Source: Sulfurovum sp. (lineage in GTDB: Bacteria; Campylobacterota; Campylobacteria; Campylobacterales; Sulfurovaceae). Taken from it: a DNA stretch of 35,033 bases. Numbering within the stretch: position 1 is the first letter of the stretch; each line of letters opens with the position of its first letter. The stretch covers positions 2,403 through 37,435 of the forward strand of contig DYTF01000008.1 of the NCBI GenBank assembly GCA_020726105.1. Direction: 5' to 3'. Under the pieces are notes generated by a model. The model saw only the letters and a program-made list of their open reading frames with translations. It ran no database searches and was not told where the DNA came from. The position numbers and the translations under genes were made by a program. Shown here piece after piece: positions 18,098-25,756 of this stretch.

Positions 18098-18736
18098 GTG
18101 CAATCCCTTTTTATCACTGCTACAGGCACAAATGTAGGCAAAACACACACCACTTTACAACTCATCCAAGGCTTTGCAAAGAGAGGCTTTAAAGTCGGTG
18201 TGTACAAACCCATTGAAACAGGAGTTGCTAGCTTTGCACAGGATGCTACAGCCCTTTTAGATGCCTGCAAAAAAGTCAACCCACAGTTTAAAGACTTTAG
18301 CACAAAAGACATCACAGCCTACACTTTTTCTTTGCCTGCTGCACCGTTTTGTGCTGATGTCGAACAAAGTATAAACATACAACACATCATCGACACATAC
18401 AACAGCCTGTGCAAAGCCTGTGACATTCTTTTGGTTGAAGGTGCAGGTGGTCTAATGGTACCCCTCACTCAAGATTTTTTGATGATTGATTTGGCTCAAA
18501 AACTCCAAACCAAGGTTTTACTCGTGACACCCAGTCGTCTGGGTTGCATCAATGACACCCTACTTTCAATGGAAGCACTGCGCACACGCGACATACCCTT
18601 TGACTGGTGTGTCAATCTTTTTGAAGAAAAAGAACAGTTTAAAGAGGTCACGAGACCTTTTTATGATACACGATTTCCACATTGGTGGTCTGTGGATGAA
18701 GGTTTGCAAAGATTTATTAGCAGCTATGGGTTATAA
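18098..18736 (+). CDS. bioD: Dethiobiotin synthetase
   Basis: ATP-dependent enzyme that closes the ureido ring of dethiobiotin, the penultimate step of biotin synthesis. From a GTG start (MQSLFITATG) the protein has 212 residues. It has the P-loop ATGTNVGKT, YKPIETG with the substrate lysine, VEGAGGLMVPL, and TPSRLGCIND. The ORF track begins 15 codons earlier. GGAG lies eight bases before the GTG and the BioD fold starts there. No other biotin gene is adjacent. The 3' end runs up to pyrB. Confidence 0.93.
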   Translation: MQSLFITATGTNVGKTHTTLQLIQGFAKRGFKVGVYKPIETGVASFAQDATALLDACKKVNPQFKDFSTKDITAYTFSLPAAPFCADVEQSINIQHIIDTYNSLCKACDILLVEGAGGLMVPLTQDFLMIDLAQKLQTKVLLVTPSRLGCINDTLLSMEALRTRDIPFDWCVNLFEEKEQFKEVTRPFYDTRFPHWWSVDEGLQRFISSYGL

Positions 18737-18758
18737 TATCTTAAAAGGATACCCTTCT

Positions 18759-19637
18759 ATGCAACATCTAGTCGATACGCTTGAGCTAAGTGATGTCCAA
18801 ATTACGCAACTGCTTCATGATGCTAAAACCTTTAAAAAACAAGGTTCAGCGCGCATACTCAGAGACAAACTACTCATTACCCTTTTTTTTGAAGCCTCTA
18901 CGCGTACACGCTCTTCCTTTGAAGTGGCTGCAAAAAGATTGGGGGCTTCCGTGGTGCATCTTGACCCCAGCAAAAGTTCTACCAGTAAAGGGGAATCCCT
19001 AGAAGATACCTTTGCCAATCTCTGTGCCATGCAACCCGATGGTGTCATCATACGGCATTCCCAAAACAATGCACCACGCATATTAGCCGATATGCAGATG
19101 ACACCCGTCATCAATGCCGGTGCAGGCAACTACGCCCATCCCACTCAGGCACTGCTTGATCTCTTTACCTTGATGGAGCATTTTAACGGCAACATCAAAG
19201 GCAAAACCATCGCGATTGTGGGCGACATAGTCAGTTCGCGTGTCGCAAGTTCAGCGATGCGTTTACTGGAGCGTATGGGGATGCATATCCTGCTTGTTGC
19301 GCCCAAACCGTTTATGCCCAAAAGCGATTTACCCCAATACGAACATCTTGAAGAAGTTTTAGACAAGGTAGATGTTATCATGTCACTTAGAGCGCAACTT
19401 GAACGGCACACCTCGCCCATCTTCGATGACTATGCCACCTATGCGAAACGCTACTGCATCAACCATGAACGACTTGCCTCAAGAAACATCATAGTGCTTC
19501 ACCCAGGACCCGTGATGCGAAACATCGACATTTCTGATGCCATGCTTGAAGATGACCGTTGTAAGGTCTTAACCCAAGTACAAAACGGCGTGTATGTGCG
19601 TATGGCGATTTTAAAGTTACTGCTTTTGGATTCTTAA
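18759..19637 (+). CDS. pyrB: Aspartate carbamoyltransferase catalytic subunit
   Basis: Catalyses the committed step of pyrimidine synthesis from carbamoyl phosphate and aspartate. The 292 residues show the carbamoyl phosphate motif ASTRTRSSFE, the K-S-rich loop LDPSKSSTSKGESLEDT, HPTQALLDLFT, and the C-terminal HPGPVMRNIDISDAML. I place the start at MQHLVDTL, nine bases after AAGGA. An in-frame ATG 11 codons earlier (MGYNILKG) overlaps bioD and is the alternative. A TATAAT at 18732-18737 could be an internal promoter, but no -35 supports it. No pyrI is seen. Confidence 0.95.
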   Translation: MQHLVDTLELSDVQITQLLHDAKTFKKQGSARILRDKLLITLFFEASTRTRSSFEVAAKRLGASVVHLDPSKSSTSKGESLEDTFANLCAMQPDGVIIRHSQNNAPRILADMQMTPVINAGAGNYAHPTQALLDLFTLMEHFNGNIKGKTIAIVGDIVSSRVASSAMRLLERMGMHILLVAPKPFMPKSDLPQYEHLEEVLDKVDVIMSLRAQLERHTSPIFDDYATYAKRYCINHERLASRNIIVLHPGPVMRNIDISDAMLEDDRCKVLTQVQNGVYVRMAILKLLLLDS

Positions 19638-19644
19638 TCTTGTG

Positions 19645-20613
19645 ATGTGGCTCGCAAATAAAGAGGGTTTTGCACAGATTGACACTTTAGCCAAAGCGCG
19701 TACTCCATTTTTGTTTATCATCTCATACGATAAAAGCAAAATCTTCGCCCAAGCACTTGATATGCTAAACAAAGACATCTGCTATAGACTAGAAGACTGG
19801 CAAAATCAGACCAGTAAACAACCCTCTCCTCTCTTTAGCTTTTCAAAATATCCTGTTGACTTTCTCACCTATAGGGCATCATTTGAAAAAGTACTTGAAG
19901 CCATGAGTGCTGGCAACACCTATTTGCTCAATCTCACTTTCAAAACACCTATTGAAACTTCACTCTGTCTTAAAGAGATATTTGACTATGCGAAAGCAAA
20001 ATTTAAGCTCTATGTCAAAGATGAATTTGTCTGTTTTTCCCCTGAACCTTTTATAGAAATCACACACAATACGCTCTCAACCTACCCCATGAAAGGAACG
20101 ATTGATGCACGCATCCCTGAAGCAAAAGAAAAAATATTGAGTAACGAAAAAGAAAGGGCGGAGCATGTGATGATTGTTGATTTGATGCGTAATGATTTGA
20201 GCATCGTCGCTTCAGATGTGAGAGTTGAGAAGTTTGCTTATGTCGACAAGATACAAGCAGGAGAGAGTGAACTACTCCAAGTCAGTTCCAAAATCACAGC
20301 TACACTACAACCAGACTGGCAGGAAAATTTTGCGGTCATCTTAGATTCTCTACTTCCAGCAGGCTCTATTAGTGGCACGCCTAAAAAAAGCACACTTGAG
20401 ATTATTAGCCAAATCGAGGATTATGAGAGAGGATTTTACACGGGTGTGTTTGGAGTTTTTGATGGAGATGGGGTACGCTCAAGCGTGATGATACGATTTA
20501 TCGAAAAGGAAGAGGCGCAGCTTGTGTACAAGAGTGGTGGTGGCATCACTGTGGACGCGGATGTGCATTCAGAGTATCGTGAACTTATTGATAAAATTTA
20601 TTTGCCTTTATAG
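19645..20613 (+). CDS. pabB: Aminodeoxychorismate synthase component I
   Basis: Chorismate-binding enzyme that forms 4-amino-4-deoxychorismate for folate, using ammonia from a PabA partner. The 322 residues span the chorismatase fold. Motifs are FSPEPFIEI, YPMKGTIDAR (the PIKGTxxR lysine block), EHVMIVDLMRNDLS, AGSISGTPKKSTLEII, GVFGVFDGDG and SGGGITVDADVHSEYRE. It is shorter than TrpE and lacks the tryptophan-binding N-terminal region, so PabB is favoured over TrpE. It begins seven bases after the pyrB stop with no clear SD, so it is probably coupled. pabA and pabC are not in the window. Confidence 0.9.
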   Translation: MWLANKEGFAQIDTLAKARTPFLFIISYDKSKIFAQALDMLNKDICYRLEDWQNQTSKQPSPLFSFSKYPVDFLTYRASFEKVLEAMSAGNTYLLNLTFKTPIETSLCLKEIFDYAKAKFKLYVKDEFVCFSPEPFIEITHNTLSTYPMKGTIDARIPEAKEKILSNEKERAEHVMIVDLMRNDLSIVASDVRVEKFAYVDKIQAGESELLQVSSKITATLQPDWQENFAVILDSLLPAGSISGTPKKSTLEIISQIEDYERGFYTGVFGVFDGDGVRSSVMIRFIEKEEAQLVYKSGGGITVDADVHSEYRELIDKIYLPL

Positions 20614-20658
20614 GTATTTTTTTGTACACTATGACTCTATCTCTTTAAAAGGATGTTC

Positions 20659-20850
20659 ATGAAATACTTCACTTTAAGTCTTGTTTGTTTTGCCCTTCTC
20701 ACCCAGCCCTACGCGTACGCACAAGATGATGGCAACGCTACCGTGCAGTCCCCCACTAGCGAGCTTAGTGCTGGTGAGCAAGAAGCACTCGCAGCAGAAG
20801 AAGCTGAGTTGCGTGAAGCAGGTGTTGCTGAAGAGCCTAACCCAGAATAA
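20659..20850 (+). CDS. Small secreted acidic peptide, function unknown
   Basis: A 63-residue ORF with AAAGGA five bases before the second ATG, which I prefer to the first at 20653. Residues 1-21 form a clear signal peptide (MKYFTLSLVCFALLTQPYAYA), with likely cleavage AYA-QD. The remaining 42 residues are acidic and lack cysteine and hydrophobic stretches (GEQEALAAEEAELREAGVAEEPNPE). I recognise no family. It follows pabB by 45 bases and ends two bases before the stop of the convergent lipoprotein gene. The SD, signal peptide and charge pattern favour a real gene. Confidence 0.6.
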   Translation: MKYFTLSLVCFALLTQPYAYAQDDGNATVQSPTSELSAGEQEALAAEEAELREAGVAEEPNPE

Positions 20851-20852
20851 AT

Positions 20853-21383
20853 CTAAAAACACTCTCTTAACGGTCGGTGTACCCAGTGGTATGCCACATC
20901 GTCTTGTATGTGTGAAAAATAGAGTTCGCCAGAGTTTCTCCACGGGTCTATCACAATGCCGTCTTTTTGTGCTTTGCCTTTTTTTGCCACAACTAAGGTA
21001 TTATGTTCGCTAAAGTATTTTCCTATGTTCGCGCCATAAAGATGAAAAGAAAAAGAAGGGTAATTTCGCTTATGAAGATGTGCATACAAAGCATCACTCC
21101 ACTGATAACACAAGCCTTTTTCACGCACACCAACATTGACTAAAAAGTTATGAAACAAAGGTGGTGAAGTAAGCTTAAACTCTTGAGTCAGCTTAGCGGT
21201 CTCTTGCAAGATATCTTTAGCAAGTCTATTGGCCTCTGGTTTGGGTATGGAGGCATCTAAAGAAGTTAATATGTTGGAAAGTCGGGCTGTTTTAGTTTGG
21301 GTGACAGAAGAAGGCGTGACAGTACACCCGTACAACAAAAAAATCATACAAAACGCACTAAAAAAGCGCTGTAACATACTCAT
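20853..21383 (-). CDS. Lipoprotein with possible papain/transglutaminase-like triad
   Basis: A 176-residue protein with a lipoprotein signal peptide: hydrophobic core FFSAFCMIFL and lipobox LLYGC, so Cys20 would be lipid-modified. The mature part has a helical segment (EANRLAKDILQETAKLTQEFK), then KGLCYQWSDALYAHL with Cys92, FSEHNTLVVAK with His127, and GIVIDPWRNSGELYF with Asp146. This Cys-His-Asp order and spacing resembles papain or transglutaminase-like folds. Enzyme activity is inference. Its start lies 26 bases inside the end of the rhomboid gene, implying coupled expression. I recognise no named family. Confidence 0.75.
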   Translation of the reverse strand: MSMLQRFFSAFCMIFLLYGCTVTPSSVTQTKTARLSNILTSLDASIPKPEANRLAKDILQETAKLTQEFKLTSPPLFHNFLVNVGVREKGLCYQWSDALYAHLHKRNYPSFSFHLYGANIGKYFSEHNTLVVAKKGKAQKDGIVIDPWRNSGELYFSHIQDDVAYHWVHRPLRECF

Positions 21384-22038
21384 CCGAAAGAATCCTACTC
21401 ATCCAAATCATCAGCCCCACCATTACTACAGCAATTATCCACACCCACTGAGGCTTCTTTGAAAGCACAAATCCACCCATCATACCTACTGCAAGACCTG
21501 CAATGTGTGCACTGACATCGATCGCTGGAATAAATAGACCTATAACAAGGTTCAGCCCAATAATCACGCCAAAATCTTTCAGAAATGCTTTGCTTTGTGA
21601 CGCTATCTTATCTCTGTGGGCTAGAAAAAATCCTGCCAAGGCACCAAAAACACCAAAAATAGCTCCCGAAGCACCCACGCCTACACTCTGGGGATGCATA
21701 TACAACGAGGCAAGCCCGCCAATGAGCCCAGAAAACAAGTAGATGACAAGGTAGGCGCGCCCATCAAAATAGTTCTCTGCGGCTCTACCTACGATGTAAA
21801 GCGAAACCATATTCATCAGCAGATGCGTCATGCCGCCATGTAAAAACATGGCGCTAAACAACCTGTACCACTCCTGTTGTCCCACAGTATAAGACCCGTA
21901 CAGTGCACCAAAATTGACCAATGTCTCCAGAGGTATGTCGATAAAACTTTCACTCGATACTGCACAGACCAAATAAACTAAGACATTAAGCGTTATCAGA
22001 ATATAAGTAAGTGGATAACGCTTGATTTCTTCTTTCAT
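21358..22038 (-). CDS. Rhomboid family intramembrane serine protease
   Basis: Cleaves transmembrane substrates within the inner membrane. The 226-residue protein has about seven hydrophobic segments. It has the family marks MFLHGGMTHLLMNM (HxxxN-type block in the second helix), the catalytic serine at about 124 in VGASGAIFG, and the catalytic histidine at about 178 in SAHIAGLAVG. AENYFDGRAYLVIYL is the usual link between them. It begins six bases after the upstream gene stop without a clear SD. Substrates are unknown; the adjoining lipoprotein or small peptide could be related, but nothing shows this. Confidence 0.92.
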   Translation of the reverse strand: MKEEIKRYPLTYILITLNVLVYLVCAVSSESFIDIPLETLVNFGALYGSYTVGQQEWYRLFSAMFLHGGMTHLLMNMVSLYIVGRAAENYFDGRAYLVIYLFSGLIGGLASLYMHPQSVGVGASGAIFGVFGALAGFFLAHRDKIASQSKAFLKDFGVIIGLNLVIGLFIPAIDVSAHIAGLAVGMMGGFVLSKKPQWVWIIAVVMVGLMIWMSRILSDEYVTALF

Positions 22039-22044
22039 GCTAGT

Positions 22045-22425
22045 CTAGTAAATAGCTTCAGGGAAGATGACACCATCCACACGACCTCTTGCCACTTTTG
22101 GTATCTCTTTTTCATAATGAATCAATACTAATACACGCGTATCAAAAAGGTATTCCTGTGCGATAGGCTGTATCATCAATGCATCTTCTTCTTGACAGAC
22201 GATATACTTTGCACCCAAAGCATTTGCAAGCAAGGCATCAGAGAGCGTACTCACTGTCACTGCAAATGCGACACTATTGGCTTGACAATGACTTGCATAC
22301 GCATGTGAATCAACCAAAGGTTCAAGTAAAATAATATCATTTGGGTTGCTTTTTTGAATGTCTTCGATAGAAAATACCTTGCAAAAACGCTTACTTTGTA
22401 TCCATGGATGTCCGATAATAATCAT
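22045..22425 (-). CDS. Conserved-looking hypothetical protein, 126 aa
   Basis: I do not recognise the family. It has no signal peptide or membrane helix. Alternating hydrophobic strands and helices (DIILLEPL, SVAFAVTVSTLSDALLANALGAKYIVCQ, TRVLVLIHYE, RVDGVIFPEAIY) look like part of an alpha/beta or TIM-barrel fold. The GRVDGVIFPEAIY end resembles a barrel strand with a catalytic-type acidic residue. A good SD (AAAGGA) sits before the ATG, so the gene is probably real. It lies between the PP0621-like gene and the rhomboid gene, in tight order. Confidence 0.7.
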   Translation of the reverse strand: MIIIGHPWIQSKRFCKVFSIEDIQKSNPNDIILLEPLVDSHAYASHCQANSVAFAVTVSTLSDALLANALGAKYIVCQEEDALMIQPIAQEYLFDTRVLVLIHYEKEIPKVARGRVDGVIFPEAIY

Positions 22426-22450
22426 GAGTTTTCCTTTATTATAGTATTCA

Positions 22451-22663
22451 TTACAGTGTACATTCTTGGCAACAGTAGTATTTGCCGTTTACGATAATGC
22501 TCTCTTTAACTGTCACATAAGTATGACAAGTTTCACACTCTACAAGTGTATCATCCTCAAGCTTTTTTTCTTGTGCTGTTCTATTTATTTTTGGAAACTT
22601 ACCACCAAAAAATTTATAGATAAGTAATCCCATTACGACAAAAAAGAGTATTTTTATTAACAT
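22451..22663 (-). CDS. PP0621-like membrane-anchored zinc-ribbon protein
   Basis: Seventy residues: one N-terminal membrane helix ([19 protein letters not shown]), a linker, then [27 protein letters not shown]. The two CxxC-like pairs would bind one zinc ion. This layout matches the PP0621 family as I remember it. The function is unknown. The ATG overlaps the rsmG stop (ATGTTAA), so translation is coupled. Confidence 0.75.
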   Translation of the reverse strand: MLIKILFFVVMGLLIYKFFGGKFPKINRTAQEKKLEDDTLVECETCHTYVTVKESIIVNGKYYCCQECTL

Positions 22664-23250
22664 ATTTCATTCTTTATATAAAGATAATTGCGTTTGTTTT
22701 TTTGAACTATATCATATTTTAGCTGATGAGGCATCTGCTCTATCTCGTCAAATACGCGTGAGCCTTTATAAAACAAATAGTGCGTTTTATCATCGCTAAG
22801 CTTGGAGGTAAGTGCTAAAAGTAAGGCGGTGTTGGTCACCGCACGCGAAGAAATAAGCCTAAAAGGCGCGTGCTCAACTTGCTCAACTCGTTTAGCTTCT
22901 ACACTTACACGACAAAGATGCAAGTCAATAGAAACATACTTCAAAAAGGAGGCGCGCTTTTTAAGCGGTTCAGCCAAGACAACCTCGGTTTCTGGGAAAG
23001 CTATCGCCAACACAAGCCCTGGAAAGCCTGCACCTGTTCCAACATCAAGAAGTGTTTTTGGTGGGTCTATAAAAGTCACAGGATACAGTGCATCTACGAT
23101 ATTAGCATAGATTGCCTCAATGGTTTTTGCCCCCGTGAGATTATGAATCTGGTTCCATTCATGCAAAAGTGTCGCAAAATTTTCTAACTGTACAACCTGT
23201 TCACTTGGCAAGAAAATCTTCTCGTTATCTAGCTGTTGGGAGAGATTCAA
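22657..23250 (-). CDS. rsmG: 16S rRNA (guanine-N7) methyltransferase
   Basis: Methylates G527 (E. coli numbering) of 16S rRNA with SAM; loss gives low-level streptomycin resistance in other bacteria. The 197 residues show the N-terminal [13 protein letters not shown] block, the SAM motif [16 protein letters not shown] (67-82), [11 protein letters not shown], and the ISSRAVTN loop. No ATG fits: the frame is closed by a TAA upstream, and the only plausible start is TTG (MNLSQQL) with no good SD. Follows the DsbC-like gene by 31 bases. Confidence 0.9.
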   Translation of the reverse strand: MNLSQQLDNEKIFLPSEQVVQLENFATLLHEWNQIHNLTGAKTIEAIYANIVDALYPVTFIDPPKTLLDVGTGAGFPGLVLAIAFPETEVVLAEPLKKRASFLKYVSIDLHLCRVSVEAKRVEQVEHAPFRLISSRAVTNTALLLALTSKLSDDKTHYLFYKGSRVFDEIEQMPHQLKYDIVQKNKRNYLYIKNEIC

Positions 23251-23281
23251 GATACTGCTACTTTTTGAGCTTGTTGCATAC

Positions 23282-24028
23282 TCATTTTATCTCTTCTAGC
23301 AGTTCTTCTTGTAATACTGGTGTAAACTCTGCATTAAAAAGAGACGGTGTACCCCTTACATTAAGCTCCATGGTTGCCAAGTTTGCTTTTTTGATATATG
23401 CATCAACGAACTCAGAATAAGCAAAAGGACTCTTATTTTCCTTAATCAGTACCTCATAATGCATCGAATCTTTAAGCATAATATCTTCCATGCGTGCTTT
23501 TTTGTCGGCATCATCTTTACCTTGCATAATCCACTCTATCATCGCCGGTGCTCTTTCATGGATAGGTAAAGGGAAAAGAATCACATGCACGGTAAAATCA
23601 TCTAATTTTCCAACAACTGCTTTTTCAAATCGTCTGCAATAACTACATTCAGGATCCATGACGATATAAAGCTCTACCTCGCCTTTACCATAAGAAAATG
23701 CAATCCCTTGCGTGATGATATTCACATCTTGAGGAAATAGTATCGCATTGCCCTCCTTATCATACCCCGAACCGATATACAATTCGGATGTTTTTTTATC
23801 CAAAAATACTGTCATATATTGTGAGCTTTGTGGTAGTTGAGCCTCAACTTTTAAAATATAGCTATCAGGCTTTTCAATCACACCTTTAATGCTGAGTGCT
23901 GGGTCTTGGAGTACTATATTTTTACCCTTTAGCATTTGAAGCTTTGCTTCATCTAGCGTTATCACTTCTGCATGCATTGCGCACATACATAGAAACACAG
24001 CTAGTAGCGCATGACGCACTTTATTCAT
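23282..24028 (-). CDS. DsbC/DsbG-like periplasmic thiol-disulfide protein
   Basis: A 248-residue periplasmic protein. A signal peptide ends near residue 20 (CMCAMHA-EV). An N-terminal domain of about 90 residues resembles the DsbC dimerisation part. A thioredoxin fold follows with CSYC at about 128-131 in [15 protein letters not shown], and a cis-proline loop VRGTPSLF. The CxYC form fits DsbC/G isomerases. [15 protein letters not shown] is a helical insert common in them. It lies after ribA by 52 bases. Isomerase versus oxidase function cannot be settled from sequence alone. Confidence 0.85.
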   Translation of the reverse strand: MNKVRHALLAVFLCMCAMHAEVITLDEAKLQMLKGKNIVLQDPALSIKGVIEKPDSYILKVEAQLPQSSQYMTVFLDKKTSELYIGSGYDKEGNAILFPQDVNIITQGIAFSYGKGEVELYIVMDPECSYCRRFEKAVVGKLDDFTVHVILFPLPIHERAPAMIEWIMQGKDDADKKARMEDIMLKDSMHYEVLIKENKSPFAYSEFVDAYIKKANLATMELNVRGTPSLFNAEFTPVLQEELLEEIK

Positions 24029-24080
24029 CTTTGGATTCCTTCATCTGATTTTCATGAAAGTATACAATATTTGTCAGAAA

Positions 24081-24647
24081 CTAAAGCAGATGCCCAAGTT
24101 GCTCTTTTTTAGTCTGAAGATAGTCTTCATTGTATGGATTGGGTGTGATTTGAATAGGAAGGCGTTCTATGATGTCTATTGCGCCTAAACTTTGCATTTT
24201 TTTAGGATTATTCGTAAGTAATTTAAGTTTTTTGATAGCAAAATGGTTTAAGATAAATTCCACTACTTCATAAGTGCGCTCATCGGCTCTAAATCCCAAC
24301 TGATGGTTTGCTGCCACCGTGTCTAGTCCCTTGTCTTGAAGTGCATAAGCGTTGACTTTATTCAGCAGTCCGATATTGCGTCCTTCTTGACGGTGATAGA
24401 TGATTATCCCGCCTTCTTTAGCAATGAGTGCTTGTGCAAAATGTAGCTGTTCACCACAGTCGCATTTTACCGAACCCAGTGCATCGCCCGTAAGACACTC
24501 GGAGTGTATACGCACGATAGGTGTCTCACTCAAGTTATCTGTAAAAATGGCGAGGTGTTCTCGCTCATCTTCCTTAAACGCTTGTATATTAAAAGTGCCA
24601 TACTGGGTAGGCAGTGTAGCGATTTGCGATATTTCTATAGGTTTCAT
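24081..24647 (-). CDS. ribA: GTP cyclohydrolase II
   Basis: First enzyme of riboflavin synthesis, opening GTP to a pyrimidine and releasing formate and pyrophosphate. The 188 residues are a stand-alone RibA without the DHBP synthase domain. Zinc ligands are Cys51, Cys62 and Cys64 in CLTGDALGSVKCDCG. IYHRQEGRNIGLLNK holds the catalytic Tyr/Arg block, and LLTNNPKKMQSL closes the site. No SD precedes the ATG. A TATAAT lies only six bases before it, so the transcript may be leaderless. Divergent from hemB. Confidence 0.95.
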   Translation of the reverse strand: MKPIEISQIATLPTQYGTFNIQAFKEDEREHLAIFTDNLSETPIVRIHSECLTGDALGSVKCDCGEQLHFAQALIAKEGGIIIYHRQEGRNIGLLNKVNAYALQDKGLDTVAANHQLGFRADERTYEVVEFILNHFAIKKLKLLTNNPKKMQSLGAIDIIERLPIQITPNPYNEDYLQTKKEQLGHLL

Positions 24648-24653
24648 GCTGGG

Positions 24654-24659
24654 ATTATA
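24654..24659 (-). promoter_or_regulatory. ribA -10 box, possibly leaderless
   Basis: Perfect TATAAT on the minus strand ending six bases before the ribA ATG. Transcription would start at or next to the ATG. The 7-base repeat begins two bases upstream of the box. Confidence 0.45.
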
Positions 24660-24661
24660 CT

Positions 24662-24694
24662 TTAGAAATTAGAAATTAGAAATTAGAAATTAGA
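24662..24694. repeat. Heptanucleotide tandem repeat (TTAGAAA)4.7
   Basis: Four perfect TTAGAAA units plus a partial one (TTAGA) fill the centre of the ribA/hemB divergent promoter region. The array occupies the -35 zone of both predicted promoters. Such arrays change copy number by slippage in other bacteria. Confidence 0.95.
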
Positions 24695-24700
24695 TTTTTT

Positions 24701-24709
24701 TGCTAAAAT
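24701..24709 (+). promoter_or_regulatory. hemB extended -10
   Basis: TGCTAAAAT lies 27 bases before the hemB ATG, with the heptamer array directly upstream in place of a -35. Confidence 0.5.
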
Positions 24710-24736
24710 GGGGGAAATATTTACACGAGGTGACCC

Positions 24737-25708
24737 ATGTTTACGCGCTTTAGAAGAAAGAGAATCCATCCTGTTTTAAGAGACCTACTTCAAGAAACAC
24801 ACTTAAGTGTCAATGACTTTATCTACCCACTCTTTGCAAAAAGCGGTGTAGGCATCAAAGAAGAAGTAGGCTCTATGCCTGGAGTGTTTCAGATGAGCAT
24901 CGATGAAATCGTCAAAGAGTGTGATGACTTAAAACAACTGGGTCTCAACGCCATCATTTTGTTTGGCATACCTGACACCAAAGACTCAGTCGGCAGCGAC
25001 GCGATGTGCGAACATGGCATCATCGCGCAAACCGTTCGCGCCGTCAAAGCCGCTCACCCTGAGATGTTTGTGGTGACTGATCTTTGCTTTTGTGAATACA
25101 CTGACCATGGACACTGTGGAGTACTTGACCCCGTGCTTCACACCGTTGACAACGACATCACACTTGACAACCTCGCACGACAAGCCGTCGTACACGCCAA
25201 AGCAGGTGTTGACATGATAGCTCCCTCAGGCATGATGGACGGGATGATTACCGCCATACGCGCAGGACTTGACAATGCAGGTTTCATCAATCTACCTATC
25301 ATGTCTTACTCGACTAAATTTGCCTCAGCATACTATGGGCCATTTAGAGATGTGGCGGAGTCTAGTCCTAGTTTTGGAGACAGAAAAAGCTATCAGATGA
25401 ACCCTGCTAACCGTAACGAAGCCATCGCTGAGAGTGTAGAAGATGAAAAAGAAGGTGCAGACATCCTTATGGTAAAACCTGCGCTTGCCTACCTTGACAT
25501 CGTGCGTGATGTGAAAAACAACAGCACCTTGCCTTTAGCCGTTTACAATGTCAGCGGTGAGTACGCCATGCTCAAGATGGCAGGTCGCGCAGGAGTCATA
25601 GACTACGACAAAGTCATGATGGAAACGCTTCTTGCATTTAAACGCGCGGGCGCGGACATCATCATCACCTACCACGCCAAAGAAGCGGCTCTGTTGCTAC
25701 AAAAGTGA
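24737..25708 (+). CDS. hemB: Porphobilinogen synthase
   Basis: Condenses two 5-aminolevulinate molecules in heme synthesis. The 323-residue protein has three zinc-type cysteines (117, 119, 127) in DLCFCEYTDHGHCG, so the active-site metal should be zinc. The two Schiff-base lysines are in SYSTKFASAYYGPF (194) and MVKPALAYLD (247). GAGGTGA precedes the ATG closely. Divergent from ribA and followed by argF on the same strand; the ribA-hemB-argF neighbourhood is also found in Campylobacter (from memory). Confidence 0.97.
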   Translation: MFTRFRRKRIHPVLRDLLQETHLSVNDFIYPLFAKSGVGIKEEVGSMPGVFQMSIDEIVKECDDLKQLGLNAIILFGIPDTKDSVGSDAMCEHGIIAQTVRAVKAAHPEMFVVTDLCFCEYTDHGHCGVLDPVLHTVDNDITLDNLARQAVVHAKAGVDMIAPSGMMDGMITAIRAGLDNAGFINLPIMSYSTKFASAYYGPFRDVAESSPSFGDRKSYQMNPANRNEAIAESVEDEKEGADILMVKPALAYLDIVRDVKNNSTLPLAVYNVSGEYAMLKMAGRAGVIDYDKVMMETLLAFKRAGADIIITYHAKEAALLLQK

Positions 25709-25756
25709 CGCACCACACACCTTTAAAAAAGGGCGTATAGAACTTTTAACCTTTTA

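Noticed and set aside
18732-18737. TATAAT at the bioD-pyrB junction as a pyrB promoter
   Set aside because: No -35 or extended element at suitable spacing; the genes are close enough to share a transcript. Noted in the pyrB entry only.
20681-21013. 110-aa plus-strand ORF overlapping the small peptide and lipoprotein genes
   Set aside because: No SD or signal peptide, and it overlaps two better supported frames.
22438-22443. TATAAT before the 126-aa hypothetical gene
   Set aside because: A start at normal distance would fall within the gene's SD and leave about six bases of leader; probably chance in A/T-rich sequence.
24662-24694. Repeat array considered as a CRISPR
   Set aside because: Units are seven bases with no spacers; it is a simple tandem repeat.
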